Under the pieces are notes generated by a model, which did no database searches, was not told where the DNA came from, and saw only the letters and a program-made list of their open reading frames with translations. Shown piece after piece: positions 8,942-17,370 of a stretch of DNA of 49,639 nt. Positions within the stretch are counted from its first letter, which is position 1, and each line of letters opens with the position of its first letter. The DNA comes from JBCCMB01 sp039026555 (lineage in GTDB: Bacteria > Pseudomonadota > Alphaproteobacteria > Caulobacterales > Hyphomonadaceae): positions 1-49,639 of the forward strand of contig JBCCMB010000008.1 of NCBI GenBank assembly GCA_039026555.1, read 5' to 3'. Position numbers and translations under genes: made by a program.

Positions 8942-9814
8942 TCACCATGCGAGGGCGGGCGTCGCATAGGCGGCGCTCGTCTCCTCTCGCGCGAGCAATT
9001 CGGCAGCGCTCATCAAGAAAGCGTCGCCGGACGCCATAGCCTCGCCATGAATACCGCCACCGATAAACACGCAGTCCAAACCCTGCTTCATCGCGCCTAA
9101 AACGTCTGTCGACGGTCCGTCTCCGATCGCCAGCACGCGCTCGCGAGACGGCGTTTCCGGCAAAAAAAGGTCAAGCTTTTCAAACGCCAAATCATAGATC
9201 GGCGCATCGGGCTTGCCCGGGCGAATTATCCGACCGCCATATTCGGCGAAAATATTAGCAAGCGCGCCGGCGCTCCAAATCAATTGGTCGCCATAACGGA
9301 ACACCACATCCGGATTGGCGCAGATCATTTCCAAACCGCGCTCAGCCAGCTCGGCTAATTCCTTGCGATAGCGTTCTGGCTCGTCATCCGGCATGTCGCG
9401 CAGCCCCGTACAGCAAATAATCTGAGCATCGCTATCCTGGGAAAAATCGAGATCCAGGCCATGATAGAGCGGGTCGTCATAATCCGGGCCGATGCGATAG
9501 ACGGGGCCCGGCGCATGGCGTTGCAATTCCGCGCGGGTCGCATCCCCTGAGGCGACAACCACGTCATAACATTCCTCCGGCACGCCGACTTTTGGAAACA
9601 TGGCCGTAACGCGCTCTGCGGGGACAGGAGCGTTCGTAATCAAAACCACCGGGCCGCGCGTTTCGCGAAACCGCTTCAGCGCTTCGCATGCTTCGTCGAA
9701 CGCGCCCTGACCATTGTGCAGCACGCCCCAAACATCGCAGAAGATCGCATCATACTCATCGGCGATCTGCGACAAACCATTGAGTGCGAGCGGGAGATTG
9801 GAGACATCAGACAT
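8942..9814 (-). CDS. TIGR01459-type HAD-IIA family hydrolase
   Basis: A 290-residue HAD superfamily phosphatase of the NagD-like IIA class. Motif I is AIFCDVWGVLHNG with nucleophile Asp27; the second Asp usual at +2 is a tryptophan, as is typical of this subfamily. Motif II is VLITNAPVP, and motif IV is AIGDGPSTDVLGA. The long open frame extends upstream into tipF, but the ATG at 9814 is the sensible start because the protein then begins just before the fold. The substrate is unknown; relatives act on small phosphorylated metabolites. It sits 64 bases after tipF on the same strand. Confidence 0.9.
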   Translation of the reverse strand: MSDVSNLPLALNGLSQIADEYDAIFCDVWGVLHNGQGAFDEACEALKRFRETRGPVVLITNAPVPAERVTAMFPKVGVPEECYDVVVASGDATRAELQRHAPGPVYRIGPDYDDPLYHGLDLDFSQDSDAQIICCTGLRDMPDDEPERYRKELAELAERGLEMICANPDVVFRYGDQLIWSAGALANIFAEYGGRIIRPGKPDAPIYDLAFEKLDLFLPETPSRERVLAIGDGPSTDVLGAMKQGLDCVFIGGGIHGEAMASGDAFLMSAAELLAREETSAAYATPALAW

Positions 9815-9878
9815 AGACGCGGAGCTAGCAGGCCCTAGGTTTGCGTCAAGCGCATAACGCCGTTCGACGTTGCGCGCC

Positions 9879-11123
9879 CTACTCGGCCGCCGCGCCCACG
9901 CGACGCAAGAAATCCGGCGGCGGGGCGGTTTCTTCGAGCAAGGATCCCTTAATCGGACGCGGTGCGCCAAACACATGGCCTTGGCCGTAGGGAATGTCGA
10001 AATCGAGCAATTCGATGACGGATTTTTCGTCTTCCACCTTGTCGACAACAAGGTCGACACCATAGCGCATATAAACCGCTGAGACGTCTTCCGGCGCAAT
10101 ATGACGCACAATCGCCGACATCGGACGCTCGCCGTCTTCGGTCAATTCCTGCGCCATGCGCTCGGCGTTCACCTTCATGAAGCGCACGCCGGAAGCCTGA
10201 AGCGTCGGCAAATCCACCGCCAACGTATCGGCCTTATCTAAAGAAAAGCGGAAGCCGAGATCTACCAAGCGCTCCATGTTTCGGCGCGCAATGTCGGAGC
10301 GCCCCTCAAACGCGGTCAGACCAATCTCGAAAATCATCGATCCGGCCAAATCTCGATGATCCCGCATGAATTCCAGAAACTGCGGGAAGAAGCTCTCATC
10401 TTCCAAAGACGACATAGAGATGTTGCAAAACACGCCGACGCGCCGGTCGCGCTCGGCCAAACGGCGCACGATCTGAACGCAGCGGAACAATAACATATTG
10501 TCGATCACGCCCAGCAGCCCCGCCCTATCGGCGGCGGCCAAAAACTCGCTGGGCATAATCAATTTGCCGTCGGCGCGGCGTAGGCGTGTAAAACCCTCAT
10601 AGAAGCAAACGCGGCGCTGCGGCAGATTGACGATCGGTTGCAGGTGCAGATCGACCCGATTTTGCCTCAGCGCGTCGCGCACATCATTGAGCGCGGCGGC
10701 GCCGTCTAGGGTTGATACGGCGGCCCCATCGCGAATCGTCTGCATCCGCGCTTCGAAATTCTTGCCAAGCTTGGCGACCATTTCTTCGAGGCCGCGCATC
10801 TCATTGACCAACGTCTCGCGCCGCGCCGTAGCTTCATGCTCCACCGCGTCCTGCAATTCGGCGGAGACGCGCTCCACGGTTTCAAGCCGAGATGACATCT
10901 TTCGCGTGTCGTCGCGCAGCTTCAACAAGCGTTCGTCGACTTCGCGATACCCGCCCGCGCGCGCCAAGGCGGTATGCAGATGCGCCAACGCCAAGCCGAC
11001 CGCAGCGGCCACCAAGCTCGCCGTAATCACGTCGACCGCATAGTATCGGTGCAAGGCGATCCCGCCGACGGCGCAGGCCATCGCGTAGGTCGCTAAGATC
11101 ATCGCATGCGCAATCGCCGGCAT
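9879..11123 (-). CDS. tipF: TipF-like flagellar regulator with degenerate EAL domain
   Basis: A 414-residue protein with two N-terminal membrane helices (about residues 5-25 and 30-52), a coiled coil (about 60-125) and a C-terminal EAL domain. The EAL signature is EGF (residues 176-178), the metal-binding EIxE reads EIGL (266-269), and the DD motif reads DK (296-297), so c-di-GMP hydrolysis is unlikely. This layout matches Caulobacter TipF, which binds c-di-GMP and positions flagellum assembly at the new pole. A GTG at 11150 is another possible start. A TATAAT (11187-11182, minus) lies upstream. Closeness to cheY/cheZ supports a motility role. Confidence 0.75.
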   Translation of the reverse strand: MPAIAHAMILATYAMACAVGGIALHRYYAVDVITASLVAAAVGLALAHLHTALARAGGYREVDERLLKLRDDTRKMSSRLETVERVSAELQDAVEHEATARRETLVNEMRGLEEMVAKLGKNFEARMQTIRDGAAVSTLDGAAALNDVRDALRQNRVDLHLQPIVNLPQRRVCFYEGFTRLRRADGKLIMPSEFLAAADRAGLLGVIDNMLLFRCVQIVRRLAERDRRVGVFCNISMSSLEDESFFPQFLEFMRDHRDLAGSMIFEIGLTAFEGRSDIARRNMERLVDLGFRFSLDKADTLAVDLPTLQASGVRFMKVNAERMAQELTEDGERPMSAIVRHIAPEDVSAVYMRYGVDLVVDKVEDEKSVIELLDFDIPYGQGHVFGAPRPIKGSLLEETAPPPDFLRRVGAAAE

Positions 11124-11181
11124 AGACCGTCCAATACGTCCCAAACACACCGCGCACCGCTCTGTAATCGGCGGACCGGAG

Positions 11182-11187
11182 CATTAT
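11182..11187 (-). promoter_or_regulatory. Candidate -10 element of tipF
   Basis: On the minus strand a perfect TATAAT lies 59 bases upstream of the chosen tipF start. No good -35 hexamer is found at 16-18 bases, so the assignment is tentative. A GTTAAC (half of a CtrA-type site) lies about 30 bases further upstream. Confidence 0.35.
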
Positions 11188-11340
11188 ACTTGTCCGACGC
11201 TTCGGTTGACAGGTTGTTAACCATATCAAACCTGCAACAGCCCCAGACCATAGTTTTGTCTCACATCCGACATTGGCCCAGAAGCCTGGTCCAACGCAAA
11301 TTTCCCGACGTGATTCCTACATGTGAAGCCAGATTGTGGT

Positions 11341-11548
11341 CTCGCCGCCACAGCTGACAACACTTGTTTGCGGAGCGGTCGTTTGGCGATGGACAGCGGC
11401 GCCCGGCCGGGTTTTATCAAAAGTGAAACGGGATTGCGGCGGCGCATATCAGCTCGCCGAACAAGCCGCGGCCGAAAGGCCGGAGCGGGGGCTCGCCGGG
11501 GAGCGGCGGGATCTTGGCAGAGGCCGAGATCCCGCCGCTAGCGTTTTT
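11341..11548 (+). ncRNA. Candidate structured small RNA upstream of tipF
   Basis: The 462-base gap 11151-11612 has no convincing gene. Its plus strand holds a run of hairpins: a GTTTTAT/GTGAAAC stem at 11411-11429, CCGC-GGCC-GAAA-GGCC-GGA-GCGG with a GNRA tetraloop at 11466-11488, GCTC/GAGC at 11491-11504, and then a strong terminator. No plus-strand gene lies upstream to use that terminator, so an independent RNA is the simplest reading. The 5' end is a guess. I could not match it to 6S, tmRNA, RNase P or SRP RNA by eye. The short open frames here are not persuasive as proteins. Confidence 0.45.
11502..11548 (+). terminator. Rho-independent terminator (plus strand)
   Basis: A perfect 13-bp stem (11502-11514 with 11527-11539, AGCGGCGGGATCT and its complement), a 12-base loop and then AGCG followed by five T. 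The T-run is only on the plus-strand side, which sets the direction. Confidence 0.8.
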
Positions 11549-11612
11549 GATGACGATTTGCCCGGTTAGCCGCTTATTCGATCATCACCCGATTGATCAT
11601 GGCCGACCTTGA

Positions 11613-12038
11613 TCACGCGTCTTTGCGCCAAAATACCCGATTAACCAGCTTACGCCCGCGGCGGTCCATTTGCGGCGGCGATTCGAGACGCAATTGCTTG
11701 CGGCCAAACACCGCGCGTCTCGTCAGGCGACGCCCCACCCAGCTGGAAATGCTCGCGAAATGAACATCGTGATGAACGTCCTGTCCCTCCACCCGCCAAA
11801 GGCCGGAATAGGACAGGAAGGATTCATAAACCGGCGGGCCATCGTCTCCCGATTTAGGCCAATCCGGATTCTGTAAGACAGCCGACATCACGCCCGCCGA
11901 GCTATAGATGATCTGACCCGTGCTGATTTCGCCATGCGGATAGGCGTAGAGCTCGCCGTCGCGCCATAATTCCCAACGCTCCAAGCGCCAAACGCCATAG
12001 AATCGCGTGGGAGAGAGCTTACGCGGCGCGGACGTCAT
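11613..12038 (-). CDS. Lipocalin-like domain protein
   Basis: A 141-residue protein without a signal peptide. It matches the pattern of the small lipocalin-like family (Lipocalin_5 type): FYGVWRLERWELW near residue 13, a GQIIYSSAGVMSAVL strand near residue 42, a central SYSGLWRVEGQDVHHDV segment near 75, and a final basic strand. Such proteins form a short beta-barrel, and the ligand is generally unknown. Its ATG overlaps the stop of the upstream MBL-like gene (ATGA), so the two are co-translated. Function unknown. Confidence 0.7.
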   Translation of the reverse strand: MTSAPRKLSPTRFYGVWRLERWELWRDGELYAYPHGEISTGQIIYSSAGVMSAVLQNPDWPKSGDDGPPVYESFLSYSGLWRVEGQDVHHDVHFASISSWVGRRLTRRAVFGRKQLRLESPPQMDRRGRKLVNRVFWRKDA

Positions 12039-13078
12039 GGCGTTTCTGGAAACGCCGGCAAAGTCAGCTGCGCCCCGCGCCATCCTGGAGACACCGCGTC
12101 GCCGGCCGCCTCATTCAGCCGACGCGCCCAGATCCGCCGTTTGATCGGCGTATCGGCCGCAGGATAGATCGGCGCCGCCAACGACACGTCCACACCCGCG
12201 CCATTGAGCGCCGCAGCCGCCGCCTCGGGCGTCAAGCATGCTTCGGAGGGAGCGGTGATAAACCGACTTTGTCGGTCCAATCCAGCAGACAAAGCCGCCA
12301 CGCGCTCAACATCCAAAAGCGCCGGGTCCGCAATGGGCAATACGACCGCGATTTGGCGGGCATCGACCGACGCGCGACGAATGTCCTCCACGCGCGCGCC
12401 GCATCCCGCGACAATCAATGCGCGCCCGCCATAATCGAAGCGGTAGATCAGCTCGGCGCCGGCGGCGGCCAATGAGGCGGGATAGGCGCGAATGGCGAGA
12501 ACGCCGCTGTTGAAAATTTCTTCGCCGGAATTATCAGGCGCCGTAGATTGCGAGGCGAGCGGCGCCGCATCAAACGGCAAAAGGCCGGCTGGATATCTGA
12601 CGGACTGCGCCGCGTCGGACGCTTCCAACATCGCATTGACGCCATCGGCGGCGCGACCGACGCCGGCGGGCCCATAAACCATCAAAGGCGACCGCCGACC
12701 CGCCTCCCACGTCATATCCCGAATGTCGGCGAGACCGCTCAATGACGCGCGCGACAGATCCGACAGAAGAACGCCATCCAAATTGGCGTCCAAAAGACCC
12801 GAAGCCGCCAAATTCTGCGCAGATCCTATAGAGGCGCCGACAAGGAAAGCGCGTCCGCCCGCCTCCACGAGAACGCATCGGCCAGGTCCGCACGCTGTGG
12901 CGGTGATCGCGTCGAGCGGCGATTTGGACGGACTCGCCGCTTGATATTCCCGGTCGGCGGCGCGTTCAAACATTGCGCTTTGAAGATCGGCGCGGCCAAG
13001 CGCGACGCGCCATCCGCCCCAGATTACAAGTGCGGCGACCGCAATGAAAATGACAAGACGTCCCACAGCTTTGGCCAT
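12035..13078 (-). CDS. Membrane-anchored MBL-fold protein lacking metal ligands
   Basis: A 347-residue protein with one N-terminal membrane helix (about residues 8-26), so its body is probably periplasmic. The rest follows the RNase Z/arylsulfatase-like metallo-beta-lactamase pattern: GGRAFLVGASIG, NLDGVLLSDLSRASLSGLADI, then RRSPLMVYGPAGV. In active relatives the second block is THxHxDHxxG; here it is S106-D-L-S-R-A-S-L-S-G115, so the two histidines, the aspartate and the third histidine are all lost. A later GCGAR stands where DT is usual. It is therefore best read as a pseudoenzyme. It is coupled to the lipocalin-like gene by ATGA overlap; the partner or ligand is unknown. Confidence 0.72.
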   Translation of the reverse strand: MAKAVGRLVIFIAVAALVIWGGWRVALGRADLQSAMFERAADREYQAASPSKSPLDAITATACGPGRCVLVEAGGRAFLVGASIGSAQNLAASGLLDANLDGVLLSDLSRASLSGLADIRDMTWEAGRRSPLMVYGPAGVGRAADGVNAMLEASDAAQSVRYPAGLLPFDAAPLASQSTAPDNSGEEIFNSGVLAIRAYPASLAAAGAELIYRFDYGGRALIVAGCGARVEDIRRASVDARQIAVVLPIADPALLDVERVAALSAGLDRQSRFITAPSEACLTPEAAAAALNGAGVDVSLAAPIYPAADTPIKRRIWARRLNEAAGDAVSPGWRGAQLTLPAFPETP

Positions 13079-13371
13079 TATCGCAGCTTATCCCAAGCGT
13101 GTTTTAACTCGCGTCTCACCGCAAAACCATTCGCTTTACTTTTCCTTTAACGCCACCGTCATAGGCGACCGCAGGCGGGCGCCTTTAAAGGCTCTTGGAG
13201 GGTTGAGGCGGCAATTATGTGCCCCAATCGACACATTTCGCCATTGATTAAAGGGAGCTGCTGTTAAAGCGACAAATATCATTCCAACACCGCGAGATTT
13301 TAGCAGGTCTTAGCTTGGCCGCCTCCGCCGCTTATGGCTAGTTAGCCAGCTTTGGTGTCGGGACGAACACA
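13079..13371. other. Intergenic region before the DUF262 gene
   Basis: These 293 bases separate the divergent MBL-like and DUF262 genes and must carry both promoters. A small hairpin (TGGCTAGTTAGCCA, 13334-13347) lies 24 bases before the DUF262 start. I see no gene, repeat or clear promoter. Confidence 0.4.
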
Positions 13372-15024
13372 ATGTTTCTGGGTGTAAACGCGGAGAGCGT
13401 CTCCGTTAAGGATGTTTTTTCATCCTCTGCGGATATGCGTATGCCCCCCTATCAACGCGGGTATTCGTGGACGCAAAGCGAAGCGGGCGATTTATTGTCC
13501 GATTTGCGCGACGCCTGCACCAGCGAGACGCCCTATTTTTTGGGCGCGATCGTGGTTATCCAGGAAAAAACACGGGCGCCTTCAGAAGTTGTGGACGGCC
13601 AACAACGCCTTACCACGCTCACCATTTTGCTGGCGGTTTTGCGCGATTTGGCGGAGGCGAAGGATGATGCGACCACCCTTCATACTTTGATCGGACAAAA
13701 CGGGCGGTCGATACTGGGCGATCGGCCAAAATGGCGATTGACGCTGAACCATGTCGATACGCCCTTCTTCCGCGAAGTGGTCCAAAAACGCGGCGCCACG
13801 CAAAACGCCCACGCCTACACGACCGACAGCGAAAGCCGCGCCAACATGCTTGCGATCGTGGACGCGTTTCGTGAGGAGCTGGCGCAAATCTCGCCCGAAA
13901 CGCGGACAAATCTTGCGAACTTCATCATGAATTCATGCGCGTTTGTGCGTGTACGCGTGCAAGATCGCGATGCTGGCTATCGCGTGTTCCGCGTCTTAAA
14001 CACGCGCGGCAAACAGCTGAGCGCCCACGACATTCTGAAATCCGACCTGTTCGAGCGCGCCGGCTTTTCTAACAAAGAAGCGATGGCGTTCTCGGTGACC
14101 TGGAGCGAATTCAACCAACGTCTCAGCTCCAAAGGGTTCGACGATTTGTTGCAGCAGATCCGAACGATTTATGACAAATCCATGCGCGGCGCGCTTATCC
14201 AAGGGTTCCGTCAATCCGTGTTGCGTCAAATTCCCGCCCGGCGGTTTATCTCTGACGCTTTGCCGAAATTCGTCCAGGCGTATGAGCAGATTTCCGGCGA
14301 TGATCCGAATGCGCGCCACCCCGACACGCGCGTTGCGGCGCGGCTGGGTTGCATGCGCGCGTTGGAGCATGGCGGATGGCGCGCGCCGGCCCTGAAATAC
14401 CTGGTCGATCACGCTGAGACGCCGGACGGCGCAGCGCGCTTCTTCGACGATCTGGAACGCATCGCCTTCCACATGCAATTGGTGGTCGTCGATCGCGAAG
14501 CCCGCGCGCGTCGATATCGACGCATCATGACCGCGATGGCCGACGGCGAAGACATGTTCGCGCTGGATAGCCCGCTCAATTTGCAAAAGGATGAGAAGAA
14601 ACGCTTGTCTGACCGCTTGCGCAGTCGGATCAACAGCCCGCGCCAACGCCGCGCCATCGCGCTTCGACTAAACGCAGCCTTGCCCGACGGCGAAGTGTTG
14701 TCGCCAGAAGCGGACGCCACGCTTGAGCATATATTGCCCCGCCATCCCAAAAATACGTCGGACTGGATGCGCCATTGGTCGGATGATGCGCTGCGCCGGG
14801 AGTTGGTCGATACGCTCGGTAATTTTGCGTTATTGACCCTGCAGGACAATCAAGCGGCGGACCGCGTCGGATACGACGCCAAACGGGAGATCTTCTTCCG
14901 CAATGGCGGCACCTATGCGCTGACGCGCGAGATCAAACCGATCGATGACTGGACGCCGGACCATGTCGCTGCACGACGCGACCGCTTGGCTGACGCTTTG
15001 GCGCAGGATTGGAAACTGATCTAG
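13372..15024 (+). CDS. DUF262/DUF1524 protein, GmrSD-like putative defence nuclease
   Basis: A 550-residue protein with the two GmrSD modules. The N-terminal DUF262 part has PPYQRGYSW (25-33), YFLGAIVV (55-62) and the nucleotide-site motif DGQQRLTTL (75-83). The C-terminal DUF1524 part has an HNH/His-Me-finger motif TLEHILPRHP with His453 and then LGNFALLT near 482. GmrSD proteins cut modified (glucosylated hydroxymethylcytosine) phage DNA, and many DUF262 proteins are found in phage defence. Here the gene stands alone among housekeeping genes, with no methylase or other defence gene nearby. The target is inferred only from family. Confidence 0.88.
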   Translation: MFLGVNAESVSVKDVFSSSADMRMPPYQRGYSWTQSEAGDLLSDLRDACTSETPYFLGAIVVIQEKTRAPSEVVDGQQRLTTLTILLAVLRDLAEAKDDATTLHTLIGQNGRSILGDRPKWRLTLNHVDTPFFREVVQKRGATQNAHAYTTDSESRANMLAIVDAFREELAQISPETRTNLANFIMNSCAFVRVRVQDRDAGYRVFRVLNTRGKQLSAHDILKSDLFERAGFSNKEAMAFSVTWSEFNQRLSSKGFDDLLQQIRTIYDKSMRGALIQGFRQSVLRQIPARRFISDALPKFVQAYEQISGDDPNARHPDTRVAARLGCMRALEHGGWRAPALKYLVDHAETPDGAARFFDDLERIAFHMQLVVVDREARARRYRRIMTAMADGEDMFALDSPLNLQKDEKKRLSDRLRSRINSPRQRRAIALRLNAALPDGEVLSPEADATLEHILPRHPKNTSDWMRHWSDDALRRELVDTLGNFALLTLQDNQAADRVGYDAKREIFFRNGGTYALTREIKPIDDWTPDHVAARRDRLADALAQDWKLI

Positions 15025-15134
15025 GCGCGCGCCGCCCCCTTCCCCAACGTCGACACTGGCGATGCATCCGCGACGACTTATTGTGCGGCGACATACGGCG
15101 TCTCGCACGGCCAGCCAGATATGAGGAAACGACC

Positions 15135-15902
15135 ATGTCTCTATTCGACCTAACGGGAAAATCAGCGATCATTACCGGGTCCAGCCGCGGGATTGGCAAA
15201 GCGATCGCAGAAGCCATGGCCGATCAGGGGGCAAACGTCGTTATATCCTCTCGAAAGCCGGGCCCGTGCCAAGAGGTCGCCGAGGCCATCAATACAAAAC
15301 ATGGCGAGAACGCCGCTATCGCCGTACCGGCGAACATTTCAGAAAAAGACCAATTGCAAAAACTGGTCGATGCGACGAACGAGGCGTTCGGCAAGGTCGA
15401 CATCGTGGTCTGCAATGCGGCGTCCAACCCCTATTACGGGCCAATGGCTGGGATCTCCGACGAGCAATTCGAGAAAATTTTGCAAAACAATATCATCTCG
15501 AACCATTGGCTGATCCAAATGTGCGCCCCGCAAATGATGGAGCGCAAAGACGGCGCGATCGTGATCGTCTCATCCATTGGCGGGCTGCGCGGAACGCCCA
15601 TTATCGGCGCATATAACATCTCCAAGGCAGCGGATTTCCAATTGGCGCGTAATTTGGCGACGGAGTTCGGCGCGCACAATGTCCGCGTCAATTGTATCGC
15701 TCCGGGGCTGATCAAAACCGATTTCGCCAAAGCCCTTTGGGAAAACCCGAAAACCCTGGAAGTCGCGCTGCGAGGCACGCCGCTGGGCCGCATTGGCGAG
15801 CCGGAAGAGATCGCGGGCGCGGCGGTGTTCCTCGCGTCCAAAGCCGGCTCCTACACCAATGGCCAAACCATTGTCGTGGACGGTGGAGCGACCGTCACGT
15901 GA
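15135..15902 (+). CDS. SDR family NAD(P)-dependent oxidoreductase
   Basis: A 255-residue classical short-chain dehydrogenase. The cofactor motif is TGSSRGIGKA (residues 14-23), the structural NAAS is near 95, the catalytic Ser lies in VIVSSIGG near 140, and YNISK near 158 gives the Tyr/Lys pair. The C-terminus GQTIVVDGGATV is typical. The start ATG 15135 is preceded by GAGGAAA. It overlaps the downstream thioesterase by four bases (GTGA), which suggests that the pair acts on one acyl or ketoacyl-CoA pathway. The substrate cannot be told from sequence. Confidence 0.93.
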   Translation: MSLFDLTGKSAIITGSSRGIGKAIAEAMADQGANVVISSRKPGPCQEVAEAINTKHGENAAIAVPANISEKDQLQKLVDATNEAFGKVDIVVCNAASNPYYGPMAGISDEQFEKILQNNIISNHWLIQMCAPQMMERKDGAIVIVSSIGGLRGTPIIGAYNISKAADFQLARNLATEFGAHNVRVNCIAPGLIKTDFAKALWENPKTLEVALRGTPLGRIGEPEEIAGAAVFLASKAGSYTNGQTIVVDGGATVT

Positions 15903-16366
15903 GCGCCGAAACGCCCCTCGCGCCGGGCCAACAAGCTTTTTTTGACGCTCTTCGAGCAGGAGATTGGGAATTGCCGCCCGGCATCGCGGCGGCTGGCATT
16001 CGTCCAGACTTATGGCTCAAGGAAGTTTCTAAGGGCCGGGTCTATTATGAATGGCCCAATGACGGGTCGCATGACATTACGCCGGGCCGCGTGTTCGGCG
16101 GATGGGTCGGCGCGTTGTCGGACCATATCGTCTCCATGTGCATGGCCAGCGCCCTGGAGGATGGCGAGTGGTTCACAACGCTGGACCTGCAGATCAAATT
16201 GTTTCGCCCTGTCGCGGGCGAGATCATTCCGATCGAAGCGAATTTGGTCAACCGATCGCGCACCACGGGCTATGTCGAGGCCGAGTGGCGCCTGCCCAAC
16301 GATAAGCTTGCGGTCAAAGTCGTCACCTGGAAGGCGATCCGCCCTGCAGAAGAGTTGGGGCGGTAG
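15899..16366 (+). CDS. PaaI-type hotdog thioesterase
   Basis: A 155-residue hotdog-fold protein. The core is HDITPGRVFGGWVGALSDHI (about residues 59-78), the PaaI/4HBT pattern of a helix with GG and an acidic residue, followed by the strands TTLDLQIKLFRPV and IPIEANLVN. Such enzymes hydrolyse acyl-CoA thioesters. The start is a GTG overlapping the SDR stop (GTGA); there is no room for another start without cutting far into the SDR. Co-translation with the SDR is likely. Confidence 0.85.
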   Translation: MSAETPLAPGQQAFFDALRAGDWELPPGIAAAGIRPDLWLKEVSKGRVYYEWPNDGSHDITPGRVFGGWVGALSDHIVSMCMASALEDGEWFTTLDLQIKLFRPVAGEIIPIEANLVNRSRTTGYVEAEWRLPNDKLAVKVVTWKAIRPAEELGR

Positions 16367-16391
16367 CTTTCATTCTGGTTCTTGTTCTAGC

Positions 16392-16814
16392 CTAGCGCGG
16401 CACGCCGGAGACCGCCTCGGCCGCGCTCATTGCTCCGTCAGCGGCTCCACTGGCGCCGCCATCGGGAACGCTTGCGAGCGACGAGGTGGAACAATTCGTG
16501 TTCTGCAGCACATCAAAAGAATCGCTCGCGGCCCAAACCGCCGGCTCGCCAACTTGATCGGTTAAGGCCTGCGCTTCGTCATATCGCAGCACCATCCCCA
16601 GACCATTGGCCATAATGGCGTCGACGCTGTGGGTCGCCAATAGGCCGTTTACAATGCAATCGCACTTTGGCGGATCGATGCCATGCGCACCGCAAGCATC
16701 CGCATAAACGCTGCGGACATCGGCGGCGGAATAGCCGGTATCATCGGCATAGCTCGCCGCCGACAGCCCGAGCCCGATCATTGTAATCAGCGCTGCATAT
16801 CCGAGTCTCCTCAT
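16392..16814 (-). CDS. Secreted small protein of unknown function
   Basis: A 140-residue protein with a signal peptide (cleavage likely after SYA, about residue 23). The mature part has a Cys cluster (CGAHGIDPPKCDC, about residues 41-53) and one later Cys (TNCS near 107), enough for two disulfides, then an Ala/Gly/Ser-rich tail. I do not recognise the family. It converges with the thioesterase gene, with only 25 bases between the stops. Confidence 0.7.
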   Translation of the reverse strand: MRRLGYAALITMIGLGLSAASYADDTGYSAADVRSVYADACGAHGIDPPKCDCIVNGLLATHSVDAIMANGLGMVLRYDEAQALTDQVGEPAVWAASDSFDVLQNTNCSTSSLASVPDGGASGAADGAMSAAEAVSGVPR

Positions 16815-16923
16815 GACAAACTCCTCTTCCGGCCACTCTAAAACCGCCGGAGCATATCATCGTTCCGAAGCGTCAGGCCGCATCCACACCACGTGCCGGC
16901 TCTCAAACCAAGTCTGCGCGTCA

Positions 16924-17370
16924 TCAAAGCTCCCACAAACCGTGCTCTATGCCGCCTAGGAAATAGATAGCGAATTTGCCCTGGCCGGGAATGTCCGTCG
17001 CGCGCATCGCAAACTCTGCGCCTTGCGCTTCGGCGGCTTGCGAGGCGGCCTCAATATCGTCGACGCGCATGTAGGGCCGAACGACTGGATTTTCATCGTC
17101 CCGCAGCGGCGCCCGAACCCCGATCCGCCCTCCGCCCGAGAGTTCCGCAACACGCGCATTTCCGAGCATGGGTTCGGGATTGCTAAACGTCACGCCCCGC
17201 TGGGCCGCAAGGGCGGCGCAGGTCTCATCTACCTTTGGCGTCACGATTTCGAGATAGTGAATCTGCACGGTGATTTCCTCCTGGCCGATTTGAGCCTCCG
17301 CAGCGGCGCCTCCGCCCCAACCATAGACGATGAGGATCGACGCCACGCCTACAATAAAATGCCTTAACAC
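16924..17370 (-). CDS. VOC (glyoxalase/bleomycin-resistance) family protein with export signal
   Basis: A 148-residue protein. From about residue 34 it follows the VOC pattern: VQIHYLEIVTPKVDETCAAL, then ELSGGGRIGVRAPL, RPYMRVDDIEAA, and GKFAIYFLGGIEHGLWEL at the end. Most VOC proteins are cytoplasmic; here residues 1-26 are hydrophobic and end in AAAEA, suggesting export or a membrane anchor. A cytoplasmic form starting later is not well supported, because no in-frame Met precedes the fold. It has about the size of one VOC module. Ligand unknown. Confidence 0.75.
   Translation of the reverse strand: MLRHFIVGVASILIVYGWGGGAAAEAQIGQEEITVQIHYLEIVTPKVDETCAALAAQRGVTFSNPEPMLGNARVAELSGGGRIGVRAPLRDDENPVVRPYMRVDDIEAASQAAEAQGAEFAMRATDIPGQGKFAIYFLGGIEHGLWEL

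Noticed and set aside
9815..10111. N-terminal extension of the HAD protein
   Set aside because: It is antisense-free but lies wholly inside tipF coding sequence, has low-complexity content, and the HAD fold starts only after the Met at 9814.
11206..11234. TTGACA as plus-strand promoter of the candidate small RNA
   Set aside because: No acceptable -10 hexamer lies 16-18 bases downstream.
11323..11569. Small plus-strand open frames in the gap before the lipocalin gene
   Set aside because: They have Arg-rich, biased translations, no ribosome site, and coincide with the RNA hairpins.
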